Counted from the first letter of the stretch, positions 49,016 to 57,793 are shown. The stretch: DNA of 64,000 bases from Burkholderiaceae bacterium (GCA_024235895.1 JACKLM010000002.1:992001-1056000); one strand, 5' to 3'. A program made the numbers and translations. Notes: generated by a model not told the origin, from the letters alone.

Positions 49016-51016
49016 ATGACCGGCACCCTCGAGCTCGTCCTGCTGTACCTGATCGCCGCGGTCGCCGGCGTCACGGCCTGCCGCTGGCTGCGGCTGCCGC
49101 CGATGCTCGGCTACCTGGTGGTCGGCGTCGTCATCGGCCCGCACGCCTTCGCGCTCGCGCAGGACAGCCCCAGCGTGCGCTACCTGGCCGAGTTCGGCGT
49201 CGTCTTCCTGATGTTCGTCATCGGGCTGGAGTTCAACCTGCCCAAGCTGCGCAGCATGCGCGCGCTGGTGTTCGGGCTCGGGCTGTCGCAGGTCGTGGTG
49301 ACGATGCTCGCGGCGCTGGCCGGTCACGCGCTGCTGGTGCTCGGCTGGCAGTGGCTGACGGGCGAGGGCTGGCGCATGGGCTGGCAGGGCGCGGTCGTGC
49401 TCGGCGGCGCGGCGGCGATGTCGTCGACCGCGATCGTCGTCAAGATGATGGCCGAGCGGCTGGAGCTGGAGTCCGAGCATGGCCGGCGCGTGATCGGCAT
49501 CCTGCTGTTCCAGGACCTGGCGGTGGTGCCGCTGCTGGTGCTGATCCCGGCACTGGGCGCCGAGGGGCGCGAGCTGGCGCTGGCGATCGGTCTGGCCGTG
49601 CTCAAGGCGGTGGCCCTGCTGGCGCTGCTGCTGTCGGGCGGGCAGAAGCTGATGCGCTGGTGGCTGACGCTGGTGGCGCGGCGCAAGAGCGAGGAGCTGT
49701 TCGTCCTCAACCTGCTGCTGGTCACGCTCGGGCTGGCCTGGCTGACCGAGCACGCCGGGCTGTCGCTCGCACTGGGCGCGTTCGTCGCCGGCATGCTCGT
49801 CGCCGAGACCGAATACAAGCACCAGGTCGAGGCCGACATCCGCCCCTTCCACGACGTGCTGCTGGGGCTGTTCTTCATCACCATCGGCATGAAGCTCGAC
49901 TGGCGGCTGGTGCTCGAGCAATGGGGCCTGGTGCTGCTGCTGACGACGCTGCCGCTGCTGGCCAAGTTCACGCTGATCGCCGCGCTGGCGCGCATCTTCC
50001 GCGCCCCGCCCGGCATCGCGCTGCGCACCGCGCTGTACCTGTCGCAGGCGGGCGAGTTCGGCATCGTGCTGCTGACGCTGGGGGCCGAGGAGGGGATCGT
50101 CGCCCCGGAGTGGATGAACCCCATCCTCGCCAGCATGGTGCTGACGATGCTCGCCACGCCCTTCCTGATCCAGTACAGCAACAAGATCGTGACGCGCCTG
50201 GTGCCCAGCGACTGGCTGCTGCAGTCGGTGCAGCTGACCTCGATCGCACGGCGCAGCATGCGCACCGAGCACCACGTGATCATCTGCGGCTACGGGCGCA
50301 GCGGGCAGAACCTGGCGCGGCTGCTCGACACGCAGGGCATCCCGTACATGGCGCTGGACCTGGACCCCGACCGCGTGCGCCAGGCCGCCGCCGCCGGCCA
50401 GAGCGTGGTCTACGGCGATGCGGCCCGGCTGCCCAGCCTGATGGCCGCCGGGCTGGCGCGCGCCAGTGCCGTCGTCGTCAGCTACCCGGACACGCCGTCG
50501 GCGCTCAAGATCCTGCACCTGGCCCACGAGCACGCGCCGGCGGTGCCGGTGCTGGTGCGCACGATCGACGACAGCGACCTCGAGCGGCTGCGCGAGGCTG
50601 GTGCCGCCGAGGTCGTGCCGGAGGCGATCGAGGGCTCGCTGATGCTGGCCAGCCACACGCTGGCGCTGCTGGGTGTGCCGCTGCGGCGCGTGCTGCGCAT
50701 CGCGCAGGAGGCGCGCGCGGCGCGCTACGGCCTGCTGCGCGGCTGGTTCCACGGCGTCGACGACGAGGGCCCCGAGGAACGCCAGCAGTCCCGGCTGACC
50801 AGCGTCACGCTGCCGCCGGCGGCAGCGACCCTGGGGCGCCGGCTGGGCGACCTGGCGCTGGAGGCCATCGGCACCCGCATCGTCTCGGTGCGCCGTGCCG
50901 GCGGCGCGGTCGGTGGCCCCGACGACGACATGGTCCTCGCGGTCGGCGATACGCTCGTGCTGTCGGGGCTGCCCGAACCGCTCGCGCTGGCGGAGGACAA
51001 GCTGCTGAGAGGTTGA
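49016..51016 (+). CDS. CPA2-family cation:proton antiporter (KefB/C or YbaL-like) with RCK domain
   Basis: This 666-residue inner-membrane antiporter has 12 or so helices in residues 1-390. A cytoplasmic TrkA-N nucleotide-binding domain follows ('VIICGYGRSGQNLARLL' near 420, 'YGDAARLPSLMAAGLARASAVVV' near 463), then a TrkA-C/RCK_C domain at 580-655. It exchanges K+ or Na+ for H+. Placement divergent from kdsD is common in Burkholderiales. The ATG at 49016 begins 'MTGTLELVLLYLIAAVAGV'. Ion specificity and glutathione gating cannot be judged. Confidence 0.9.
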   Translation: MTGTLELVLLYLIAAVAGVTACRWLRLPPMLGYLVVGVVIGPHAFALAQDSPSVRYLAEFGVVFLMFVIGLEFNLPKLRSMRALVFGLGLSQVVVTMLAALAGHALLVLGWQWLTGEGWRMGWQGAVVLGGAAAMSSTAIVVKMMAERLELESEHGRRVIGILLFQDLAVVPLLVLIPALGAEGRELALAIGLAVLKAVALLALLLSGGQKLMRWWLTLVARRKSEELFVLNLLLVTLGLAWLTEHAGLSLALGAFVAGMLVAETEYKHQVEADIRPFHDVLLGLFFITIGMKLDWRLVLEQWGLVLLLTTLPLLAKFTLIAALARIFRAPPGIALRTALYLSQAGEFGIVLLTLGAEEGIVAPEWMNPILASMVLTMLATPFLIQYSNKIVTRLVPSDWLLQSVQLTSIARRSMRTEHHVIICGYGRSGQNLARLLDTQGIPYMALDLDPDRVRQAAAAGQSVVYGDAARLPSLMAAGLARASAVVVSYPDTPSALKILHLAHEHAPAVPVLVRTIDDSDLERLREAGAAEVVPEAIEGSLMLASHTLALLGVPLRRVLRIAQEARAARYGLLRGWFHGVDDEGPEERQQSRLTSVTLPPAAATLGRRLGDLALEAIGTRIVSVRRAGGAVGGPDDDMVLAVGDTLVLSGLPEPLALAEDKLLRG

Positions 51017-51018
51017 CC

Positions 51019-51588
51019 TTGCCGCATCGTCGACATCTTCTCGGGGCCGCGCTGCTCGCCCCCTGGGTGCTCGCCCGCGGCGCCGCGGCGCAGCCCGGTG
51101 CGGCCTCGCTGATCGGCGCCGGGGGCGTCGTCGTCGCGCTTCGGCATGCCGACGCCCCCGGCAACTTCGACCCGCCGGGATTCCGCCTCGGCGACTGCGC
51201 GACGCAGCGCAACCTCGGCGACCGCGGCCGCGCCCAGGCCGCGCGCATCGGCGCGTGGTACCGCGAGCGCGGCCTGGCACCGGCCGCGGTGCGGTCCAGC
51301 CCGTGGTGCCGCTGCCTCGATACGGCGCGCCTGGCCTTCGGCGCCGCCGAGCCGTGGGACCTGCTCGGCTCGCCACGCGGCAGCACGCCCGAGGTCAACG
51401 CCGCGCGGATGCCGGGGCTGCGTGCCGCGCTCGCCGCGGTGCCGCGCGGGCGGTTCGAGGTCTGGGTCACGCACATGTTCGTCCTCGCGGACTTCGTCGG
51501 CCAGGGTGCGGCCAGCGGCGAGTCGCTGGTGCTGCGCGCCGGCCCCGGCGACGCGGTGCAGGTCCTGGCGCGCGTGCCGTCCGCCTGA
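51019..51588 (+). CDS. Exported histidine phosphatase family protein
   Basis: This ~189-residue protein has a signal peptide with twin arginines ('HRRHLLGAALLAPWVLARGAAAQ'). The phosphohistidine motif is 'VVVALRHADAPGN' near 35-48, followed by 'VRSSPWCRCLDTARLAFG' (second Arg, near 90-107) and 'VWVTHMFVLADFVG' (second His, near 145). The start is TTG 51019 with GAGAGG upstream; TTG 51013 is the alternative and overlaps the antiporter stop. Likely co-transcribed with the antiporter. Substrate unknown. Confidence 0.8.
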   Translation: MPHRRHLLGAALLAPWVLARGAAAQPGAASLIGAGGVVVALRHADAPGNFDPPGFRLGDCATQRNLGDRGRAQAARIGAWYRERGLAPAAVRSSPWCRCLDTARLAFGAAEPWDLLGSPRGSTPEVNAARMPGLRAALAAVPRGRFEVWVTHMFVLADFVGQGAASGESLVLRAGPGDAVQVLARVPSA

Positions 51589-51648
51589 GAGCGCGCTCGC
51601 GCTCGCGGCCTCTTGCCCCGCACCGGCCCGCGCCTATCATCCGCGGCC

Positions 51649-52206
51649 ATGCGCGCCGAACACGAGACCCCGCCGTCGGAGTACATCCGCGCCCACATCC
51701 GCACCGTCCCCGACTGGCCGGCGCCGGGGGTGCAGTTCCGCGACATCACGACGCTGCTGGCCAACCCGCGCGTCTTCCGCGTGCTGGTCGACCAGTTCGT
51801 GCACCGCTACTTCGACGCCCGGCCGGCGGCGGTCGCGGGGCTGGACGCGCGCGGCTTCATCCTCGGCTCGGTCGTCGCGTACGAGCTCGGCGTCGGCTTC
51901 GTGCCGATCCGCAAGAAGGGCAAGCTGCCCTACCAGACCGTGCAGGAGAGCTACGAGCTCGAATACGGCAGCGCCACGGTCGAGGTCCACACCGACGCCG
52001 TCGGCGCCGGCGAGCGCGTGCTGCTGATCGACGACCTGATCGCCACCGGCGGCACCATGCTCGCCGGCGCGCGGCTGCTGCAGCGGCTGGGTGCCGAGGT
52101 CGTCGAGGCGGCGGCGATCGTCGACCTGCCCGAGCTCGGCGGCTCCGCCAGGTTGCGTGACGCCGGGCTGACGGTCTTCACGCTGGTGGCCTTCGAGGGC
52201 CGCTGA
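51649..52206 (+). CDS. apt: Adenine phosphoribosyltransferase
   Basis: This 185-residue purine salvage enzyme makes AMP from adenine and PRPP. It has 'RTVPDWPAPGVQFRDITTLL' near 16-35, 'GLDARGFILGSVVAYELGVGFVPIRKKGKLPY' near 65-96 and the PRPP-binding loop 'VLLIDDLIATGGTMLAGARLL' near 126-146. Start 51649 matches the family N-terminus; a longer in-frame start at 51613 is unlikely. Confidence 0.94.
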   Translation: MRAEHETPPSEYIRAHIRTVPDWPAPGVQFRDITTLLANPRVFRVLVDQFVHRYFDARPAAVAGLDARGFILGSVVAYELGVGFVPIRKKGKLPYQTVQESYELEYGSATVEVHTDAVGAGERVLLIDDLIATGGTMLAGARLLQRLGAEVVEAAAIVDLPELGGSARLRDAGLTVFTLVAFEGR

Positions 52207-52344
52207 TCCGGGATTGCGTTCGGGCCTTCGACCGGCGCCCGCGGTCGAACGGCCGGGGGTTGCCCGTTGTGGCCTGTCGCCCGGACCTCGACGCTGGGTT
52301 GCGTGCGAAGCCCGGGCGTGCCGAGGGCGGCGGTGCCCCGCCCC

Positions 52345-52875
52345 TCAATGCGGCGGACGTCCCGGCCCCAGCGCGCCCTGTGCGCGCGCCGACAGGTAGG
52401 CGTACAAGTCCATCACGTGCGCGCTGACCACCGGCTCGCCCTGCCATGCGGGCATCCGCATCTCGCCCAGGCGCCGAGCGACGATCTCGTCGACCAGCGT
52501 CTCGCGCGGCGCGCCGGCGCTGCCGGGTGGCAGCCCCCAGTCGTAGCGACGCAGCACGAGGTCGACAAAGCGGTGCGGCCCGATATCGCGCAGCCGCTCG
52601 GTCAGGTCGGGCGCGCCGTCGCCGCCGCCGGCCGCGGGGCCGTGGCAGTCGGCGCAACGCTGCTGGTAGACGCGCCAGCCGGTGGCCACCGACCCCGGCG
52701 GCTGCGCCGCTCGCGCGAGCTCGCGCGCCGGCTCGAGGTTCTGCAGCTCCACGCTGCGGACCGCGCAGCCAGCGCCCAGGATCATCGGCCCCAGCAACGC
52801 GGCCGCGAGCACACGCCGTGCAGCACGAATCGCGGTTCCGGTGATCGAGGCGGGCTGGGGCGCGGCTTGCTTCAT
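52345..52875 (-). CDS. c-type cytochrome lipoprotein
   Basis: This 176-residue protein has a lipoprotein signal ('LAAALLGPMILGAGC', lipobox Cys near 38). It carries a single class I cytochrome c domain: haem motif 'CADCH' near 76-80, with axial Met probably in 'GEMRMPAW' near 138. It would be a membrane-anchored periplasmic electron carrier. No oxidase or dehydrogenase genes flank it, so its redox partner is unknown. ATG 52875 is preferred over a longer start because it leaves a normal signal peptide. Confidence 0.82.
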   Translation of the reverse strand: MKQAAPQPASITGTAIRAARRVLAAALLGPMILGAGCAVRSVELQNLEPARELARAAQPPGSVATGWRVYQQRCADCHGPAAGGGDGAPDLTERLRDIGPHRFVDLVLRRYDWGLPPGSAGAPRETLVDEIVARRLGEMRMPAWQGEPVVSAHVMDLYAYLSARAQGALGPGRPPH

Positions 52876-53009
52876 GCGGGGCTTTCTCGTCGTGCACCGC
52901 ATCGATGCCGAAGGCACGGACAGCGGCCGGTGTTTGGCGGTAGGGGTATGTCGCCGATGCTAAACCGGCATCGAGGGCGTGCCGAGCGCACCAGGGCCGC
53001 GCGTCGCGA

Positions 53010-54560
53010 TCATTTCCCCATGCAAAACCGCCCGAAGATCTCCCCCAGCAGTTCGTCGGCGCCGAACTGGCCCGTGATCTCGCCGAGCGACCGGTGCGCC
53101 AGCCGCAGCTCCTCGGCCAGCAGGTCGAGCGCGGCGTCGCCCTGCGCGGCCAGCGCGCAGGCCTGCTCGACGTGCCCGCGCGCGCCGGCCAGCGCCTGCA
53201 GGTGGCGCGCGCGGGCGATGAAGACGCCCTCGGGCCGCGCCTGCCAGCCCGCGCGCACGAGCAGCGCCTCGCGCAACGTCGGCAGGCCCTGGCCGCTGCG
53301 CGCCGACAGGACGATCACCGCCGCCGCGCCGGCGCGCGCGGCGCCATCCGCGCGGTCGGCAGCTTCGGCCGCTTCGGCGGCTTCAGCCGCCACCGCGGCG
53401 GCGGCCGCGGGGGCCGCATCGGCCTTGTTCCACACGTGCAGCACGGCGCCGGCCGCCGCGGCGGTGGCGAGTTCGGCGGCGATCGCCGCGTCGGCGGCCT
53501 CGTAAGGAGCCTCGCCGCGGCGCGTCAGGTCGTGCAGCAGCACGACCGCGTCGGCGCCGCGGATCGCCTCCCAGCTGCGCGCCATGCCGATGCGCTCGAC
53601 CTCGTCGGCGGCGTGCGCCGCCTCGCGCAGCCCCGCCGTGTCGACGACGTGCAGCGGCACGCCCTCGATCTGGATCGTCTGCCCGATGCGGTCGCGCGTT
53701 GTGCCCGGGATCGGCGTCACGATCGCCAGCTCGGCGCCCGCGAGCGCATTGAGCAGGCTGCTCTTGCCGACGTTGGGCTGGCCTGCCAGCACGACGTGCA
53801 TGCCCTCGCGCAGCAGTGCGCCCTGGCGCGCGCCGGCGGCCAGCTCGTCCAGCGCCGCGCGCAGCGCGTCGAGGCGCGCGCGGGCGCCGGCGGCCTGCAG
53901 GAAGTCGACCTCCTCCTCCGGGAAGTCCAGCGTCGCCTCGACCAGCGCGCGCAGCTCGATCAGCCCCGCCGCCAGCGCATCGACGCGGCGCGAGAAGACC
54001 CCGGCGGCCGCGCGCGCGGCGGATCGCGCCGCGGCCTCGGTGCTGGCGTCGATCAGGTCGGCAACCGCCTCGGCCTGCGCGAGGTCGATCTTGTCGTTCA
54101 GGAACGCGCGCTCGCTGAACTCGCCGGGCCGCGCCAGCCGCAGCCCGGCCGGCGCGGCCGGCGTGCCGGCCAGCGCCAGGCAGCGTGCCACCAGCAGTTG
54201 CAGCACCACCGGGCCGCCGTGCGCCTGCAGCTCCAGCACGTCTTCGCCGGTGTAGGAGTGCGGCGCCGGAAAGTACAGCGCCAGCCCGTGGTCGATCGCC
54301 TCCCCATGCTCGTCGAGGAAGGGGCCGTAGTGCGCATGGCGCGGGCGCAGCTCGCGCCCGCAGACCGTTCGCGCCAGCACCGCGAGGCCGGCGCCCGAGA
54401 CGCGGACGATGCCGACCGCACCGCGGCCGGGCGCCGTCGTGATCGCGACGATGGCCTCGCGCGGCGGCACGGGCGGCACGGGCGGCACGGGCGGCGCCAG
54501 GTCGCCGGCGCCGACTACGGGCGCGGCGACGCGGCCAGCGGGCGGGAAAGGCTCATCCAT
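53010..54560 (-). CDS. mnmE: tRNA modification GTPase MnmE (TrmE)
   Basis: This 516-residue GTPase works with MnmG on tRNA U34. The N-terminal folate-binding domain starts at 'AIVAITTAPGRGAVGIVRVSG' after an unusual ~35-residue prefix with a PPVPPVPPVPP run. The G domain has 'VVLAGQPNVGKSSLLNALAG' near 235-254, 'TPIPGTTRDRI', 'DTAGLREAAH' and 'HVWNKAD', with an Ala/Glu-rich insertion of about 30 residues (AAAAVAAEAAEAAEAA). The C-terminal 'FGRFCMGK' carries the conserved CxGK cysteine. Confidence 0.95.
   Translation of the reverse strand: MDEPFPPAGRVAAPVVGAGDLAPPVPPVPPVPPREAIVAITTAPGRGAVGIVRVSGAGLAVLARTVCGRELRPRHAHYGPFLDEHGEAIDHGLALYFPAPHSYTGEDVLELQAHGGPVVLQLLVARCLALAGTPAAPAGLRLARPGEFSERAFLNDKIDLAQAEAVADLIDASTEAAARSAARAAAGVFSRRVDALAAGLIELRALVEATLDFPEEEVDFLQAAGARARLDALRAALDELAAGARQGALLREGMHVVLAGQPNVGKSSLLNALAGAELAIVTPIPGTTRDRIGQTIQIEGVPLHVVDTAGLREAAHAADEVERIGMARSWEAIRGADAVVLLHDLTRRGEAPYEAADAAIAAELATAAAAGAVLHVWNKADAAPAAAAAVAAEAAEAAEAADRADGAARAGAAAVIVLSARSGQGLPTLREALLVRAGWQARPEGVFIARARHLQALAGARGHVEQACALAAQGDAALDLLAEELRLAHRSLGEITGQFGADELLGEIFGRFCMGK
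54463..54498 (-). repeat. 9-bp tandem repeat in mnmE
   Basis: Three exact copies of GGCGGCACG (54463-54489) and a partial fourth encode the PPVPPVPPVPP run near the MnmE N-terminus. Because the unit is a multiple of three, copy-number change would not shift the frame. Confidence 0.85.
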
Positions 54561-54847
54561 GGCGGCACGATTGTCGCGGCGCCGTGTCGCGTACGGCCGG
54601 CGTCGGGCGTGCGTGCCGCACCCGCGCACCCGCGCTGGCGGCCTCCGTCGGCGCGAGCGCGTACGGGACCCGGTTCGGGATGGCGCGGGCGGAGCGGTCT
54701 GCCGGCGGGTGATCAGGCCGGCCAGACCCCGCTCCCGAGCCGGCCCTCTCGAGCCGGGTCGACCCGCATGGCTGCATCTTCGACCCGCGCGGCCGTTGCC
54801 TCAACCCCCGGATCGCGGGTGCCGCGCGCCCGCGTGATGCAGTTGGC
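54561..54847. other. mnmE-yidC intergenic region
   Basis: 287 bases upstream of mnmE and downstream of yidC. No gene or clear promoter is seen; a few short CCGGC/GCCGG inverted segments occur near 54740-54765. mnmE is thus not tightly coupled to yidC here. Confidence 0.4.
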
Positions 54848-56545
54848 CTACTTGCCGATCACGCCCAGCCGCTTGTTGATCCACCACTGCTGGGCGATCG
54901 ACAGGATGTTGTTCGTCAGCCAGTACAGCACCAGCCCGGCCGGGAAGAAGAAGAACATCACCCCGAAGGCCAGCGGCATGAACCACATCAGCCGGGCCTG
55001 CATCGGGTCGGGCGGGCGCGGGTTGAGCCAGACCTGGAACAGCGACGACGCCGTCATCAGGATCGGCAGGATGAACCAGGGGTCCTTGGCCGACAGGTCG
55101 GTGATCCACAGGATCCACGGCGCGTTGCGCATCTCGACGCTGGACAGCAGCACCCAGTACAGCGCGATGAAGAACGGCATCTGCACCAGGATCGGCAGGC
55201 AGCCGCCCAGCGGGTTGACCTTCTCCTCGCGGTAGATGCGCATCATCTCCTGCTGCATCTGCTGCGGTTTGTCCTTGTAGCGCTCGCGCAGCTCGGTCAG
55301 CCGCGGGCCGACGGCCTTCATCTTCGCCATCGAGCGGTAGGCGCTGGCGTTGAGCCAGTAGAACGCGATCTTCAGCAGCACCACCAGCGCCACGATCGCC
55401 CAGCCCCAGTTGCCGATCATCGCGTGCAACTGGGTCAGCAGCCAGAACAGCGGCTTGGACAGGATCGTGAACCAGCCGTAGTCCTTCACCAGGTCCAGCC
55501 CCGGCGCCAGCTCGGCCAGCACGTACTCGTTCTGCGGGCCGGCGTACAGGGTCGCCGTGTGCGTGCGGGTGGCGCCGGGCTCGAGCACCCCCAGCGGCGT
55601 GACCATCGCCACCGTGTACAGGCCGTCGCCGACCTTGGCGGTGCGGAACTCGCGCGGCTGCGCCGCCGGCAGCAGCCAGGCCGAGGTGAAGTAGTGCTGG
55701 ACCATCGCGATCCAGCCGTCCTGCGCGCTGCGCTCGTACTTCGCGTCACCCTCGGCGATATCCTTGAAGTCGATCTTCTGGAACTTGGCGGCCTCGGTGT
55801 AGACCGCCGGCCCGGTGAAGGTGAAGTAGAACGACGACTCGCCAGGCGGCGGGTTGCCGTCGCGCGCGAGCTGCAGGTACAGCTGCGGCTCGACGGGCTC
55901 GCTGCCCCCGTGGCTCAGTGCGTGCGTGACCGCGATGTCGTAGCGGCCGCGGGTCAGCGTGTAGGTCTTGACGACCGTCACGCCGTCGCTGCCGGTCGAC
56001 TCGAAGCTGACGCTCACTTCCTTGGCATCGGCCGCCAGCTCGCGCGGCGCCGGACGCACGCGCATCGGCGTCAGGTGGTTGGGCAGGCTCGCGCCGGGTC
56101 GTGTCGCGATCAACCCGCTCTGCGCCATGTACATGCGCGCGCCGTCCTGCAGCATCAGCCGCACCGGTCGGCCGGGCGCCTGCGCGTCGTCGAAGGCCAG
56201 CAGGTCGAGCCCGACCAGCGTGCCGCCACGGCTGTCGAAGGTCGCGCGCACGACGTCGGTGGTCAGCGTCACCTGCTCGGCACCGGGCGCGGCGGCCGGT
56301 GTGCCGGCCGCCGGAACGGCGTTCTGCCCGCCGGGCGCGGCATCGGCCCCGGTGATCGCCTGCGGCACCGCGTCGGCCGTGGGGGCGGGCGTGGCGGGTG
56401 TCGTCGCGGCCGGCGCCTGCGCGCTCGGCCGCGTGCCGCCGCCGAAGAGCGTCGGCTTGCCGGTGTGGGCATTCCAGGCATCCCACAGCAGGACCAGCGA
56501 CATCGTGAAGACCACCCACAGCAGGGTGCGGCGAATATCCGTCAT
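54848..56545 (-). CDS. yidC: Membrane protein insertase YidC
   Basis: This 565-residue insertase puts proteins into the inner membrane with or without SecYEG. It has an N-terminal helix ('LLWVVFTMSLVLLWDAWNAH' near 7-26), a Pro/Ala-rich linker, and a large periplasmic beta-sandwich (~90-340). The conserved 60KD_IMP domain follows with 'WGWAIVALVVLLKIAFYWLN', 'MQQEMMRIYREEKVNPLGGCLPILVQMPFFIALYWVL' near 440-476 and the final helix 'LVLYWLTNNILSIAQQWWINKR'. Its start overlaps the yidD stop by 4 bases. Confidence 0.95.
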   Translation of the reverse strand: MTDIRRTLLWVVFTMSLVLLWDAWNAHTGKPTLFGGGTRPSAQAPAATTPATPAPTADAVPQAITGADAAPGGQNAVPAAGTPAAAPGAEQVTLTTDVVRATFDSRGGTLVGLDLLAFDDAQAPGRPVRLMLQDGARMYMAQSGLIATRPGASLPNHLTPMRVRPAPRELAADAKEVSVSFESTGSDGVTVVKTYTLTRGRYDIAVTHALSHGGSEPVEPQLYLQLARDGNPPPGESSFYFTFTGPAVYTEAAKFQKIDFKDIAEGDAKYERSAQDGWIAMVQHYFTSAWLLPAAQPREFRTAKVGDGLYTVAMVTPLGVLEPGATRTHTATLYAGPQNEYVLAELAPGLDLVKDYGWFTILSKPLFWLLTQLHAMIGNWGWAIVALVVLLKIAFYWLNASAYRSMAKMKAVGPRLTELRERYKDKPQQMQQEMMRIYREEKVNPLGGCLPILVQMPFFIALYWVLLSSVEMRNAPWILWITDLSAKDPWFILPILMTASSLFQVWLNPRPPDPMQARLMWFMPLAFGVMFFFFPAGLVLYWLTNNILSIAQQWWINKRLGVIGK

Positions 56546-56874
56546 GAGGGATTCCGATCGGTGGCGGTCGCGGTCGCTGGCGCCGCAGTCTCGTCGGCCG
56601 CGCCCAGCCCCAGCCGCGTGAACAGCCCCGGAGCGCGCGCCGGCACCGGGTCCAGCCCGCCGTCGCACCACGGGTGGCAGCGCAGCACGCGGCCCGCCGC
56701 AAGCGAGCCCCCGGCGATGGCGCCGTGCCGCCGCAGCGCATCGAGGGCGTACTGCGAACAGGTCGGCTCGAAGCGGCAGGCATTGCCCAGCCAGGGCTTG
56801 AGCAGCAGGCGGTAGCCCTGCACCAGCCCGATCAGGAGCTGGCGCGGCCAGTGGGAAGCAGGTGGCAGAGGCAT
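56542..56874 (-). CDS. yidD: Membrane protein insertion efficiency factor YidD
   Basis: This 110-residue protein has the YidD core 'LLIGLVQGYRLLLKPWLGNACRFEPTCSQYALDALRRHG' (13-51) and 'HPWCDGGLDPVP' near 67-78. An amphipathic N-terminus binds the membrane. It is 16 bases after rnpA. The ATG at 56874 is preferred over a start 11 codons upstream. Confidence 0.93.
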   Translation of the reverse strand: MPLPPASHWPRQLLIGLVQGYRLLLKPWLGNACRFEPTCSQYALDALRRHGAIAGGSLAAGRVLRCHPWCDGGLDPVPARAPGLFTRLGLGAADETAAPATATATDRNPS

Positions 56875-56890
56875 CGTCAGGGTCGGCCGG

Positions 56891-57406
56891 TCAGGCCGCC
56901 GCGGCACTGGCCGCCGCGCGCGCCGCGCCGCTGCGCAGCAGCGCGTCGAGTTCGTCCCGCACGGCCCGCTTCAGTGCGTCGGACGCCGCCGAGACGTAGG
57001 CCGTGCGCGCAAACGCCGCGCGCAGCCTGACGACCCACAGACCGGGCGGCAGGCTCGTCGCGTGGCGGGACATGGCAGCGCGGATCTGCCGGCGCAGCAG
57101 GTTGCGCGTCACGGCGCGACGAGCCAGCCGCTTCGGAAGCACGAAACCGAGCCAGTGCATGTCGGGCGATTTATCCACAGCTTCGGGTCCGATATCTTCC
57201 ACAGCTGTGGACAACTCGATGCCGGCCGTCTCGGATGGATCGCTCGTCGTGCTCCGACGGCGATCGTGGGGCCGCACCGGCAAATGGTGGACGGCGAAGT
57301 GCTCACTGCGCGCCCACGGCCTCGTGCTGCGCAGCCGCGCGTAGTCGGCACTGTGCACAAGGCGGGCGACCACGGCCGGCCCGGCGCGCGCCGAGACCCA
57401 CGGCAC
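56891..57406 (-). CDS. rnpA: Ribonuclease P protein component
   Basis: This 171-residue protein subunit of RNase P, used in tRNA 5' maturation, has an RNR motif ('KRLARRAVTRNLLRRQIRAAM' near 92-112) and N-terminal 'SADYARLRSTRPWARSEHFAVHHL'. It carries an insertion of ~40 residues (about 47-85, 'RPHDRRRSTTSDPSETAG...DKSPDMHW') relative to E. coli; the DNA of this insertion contains DnaA-box sequences. The GTG start abuts the rpmH stop, so translation is probably coupled. Similar insertions occur in other Burkholderiales as far as I recall. Confidence 0.9.
   Translation of the reverse strand: MPWVSARAGPAVVARLVHSADYARLRSTRPWARSEHFAVHHLPVRPHDRRRSTTSDPSETAGIELSTAVEDIGPEAVDKSPDMHWLGFVLPKRLARRAVTRNLLRRQIRAAMSRHATSLPPGLWVVRLRAAFARTAYVSAASDALKRAVRDELDALLRSGAARAAASAAAA
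57171..57179 (+). promoter_or_regulatory. DnaA box (consensus) inside rnpA
   Basis: TTATCCACA matches the E. coli DnaA box exactly. It is part of the rnpA coding sequence (Val-Asp-Lys codons on the other strand). Confidence 0.7.
57206..57214 (-). promoter_or_regulatory. DnaA box (one mismatch) inside rnpA
   Basis: TGTGGACAA, i.e. TTGTCCACA on the - strand, one base off the consensus and 27 bases from the perfect box at 57171. A further half site, TTCCACAG, lies between them. Confidence 0.55.
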
Positions 57407-57538
57407 TCAGGCCAGGCGCTTGCGGCCCTTGGCCCGGCGGGCGTTGATGACCGCTCGGCCACCACGCGTCTTCATGCGCACGAGGAAACCGTGCGTACGC
57501 GCGCGACGGATCTTGGACGGTTGGTAAGTGCGCTTCAT
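57407..57538 (-). CDS. rpmH: 50S ribosomal protein L34
   Basis: This 43-residue basic ribosomal protein reads 'MKRTYQPSKIRRARTHGFL' then 'VRMKTRGGRAVINARRAKGR'; it is one of the most recognisable bacterial sequences. It is followed without a gap by rnpA. A good sigma-70 promoter lies at 57702-57730, giving a leader of about 160 bases. Confidence 0.99.
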   Translation of the reverse strand: MKRTYQPSKIRRARTHGFLVRMKTRGGRAVINARRAKGRKRLA

Positions 57539-57701
57539 GATGGCTCCTGAGGGAAGAGGTTGGCTCGCAGCAAGGCCGGACGGTGCGCCAGAGCCTGTTG
57601 CCTCGTCACGACAAAGGCGTGACGAACGGCGCGACGATCGGCCCCCGAGACGGCACGTAGGCGCGCAAAGAAGCCACCCGCCGGACTTCGGGAAACCGAC
57701 G

Positions 57702-57730
57702 ATTAGACCAAGAAAGCCTTTCCCGGTCAA
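57702..57730 (-). promoter_or_regulatory. Sigma-70 promoter of rpmH-rnpA
   Basis: On the - strand: TTGACC (57730-57725), a 17-base spacer and TCTAAT (57707-57702). It drives rpmH and probably rnpA-yidD-yidC. Confidence 0.75.
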
Positions 57731-57764
57731 ACACTTGCACCGTAGCGCATGGCTTTCGGGGGGC

Positions 57765-57793
57765 TTGACCTCGGGCCCGGATCTGTGGATAAC
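57765..57793 (+). promoter_or_regulatory. dnaA promoter
   Basis: TTGACC (57765-57770), a 17-base spacer and GATAAC (57788-57793). The -10 element overlaps the DnaA box at 57784-57792, the arrangement expected for DnaA autorepression. Confidence 0.65.
57784..57792 (-). promoter_or_regulatory. DnaA box (consensus) at dnaA promoter
   Basis: TGTGGATAA, i.e. TTATCCACA on the - strand, a perfect DnaA box 53 bases before the dnaA start at 57845. Confidence 0.8.
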
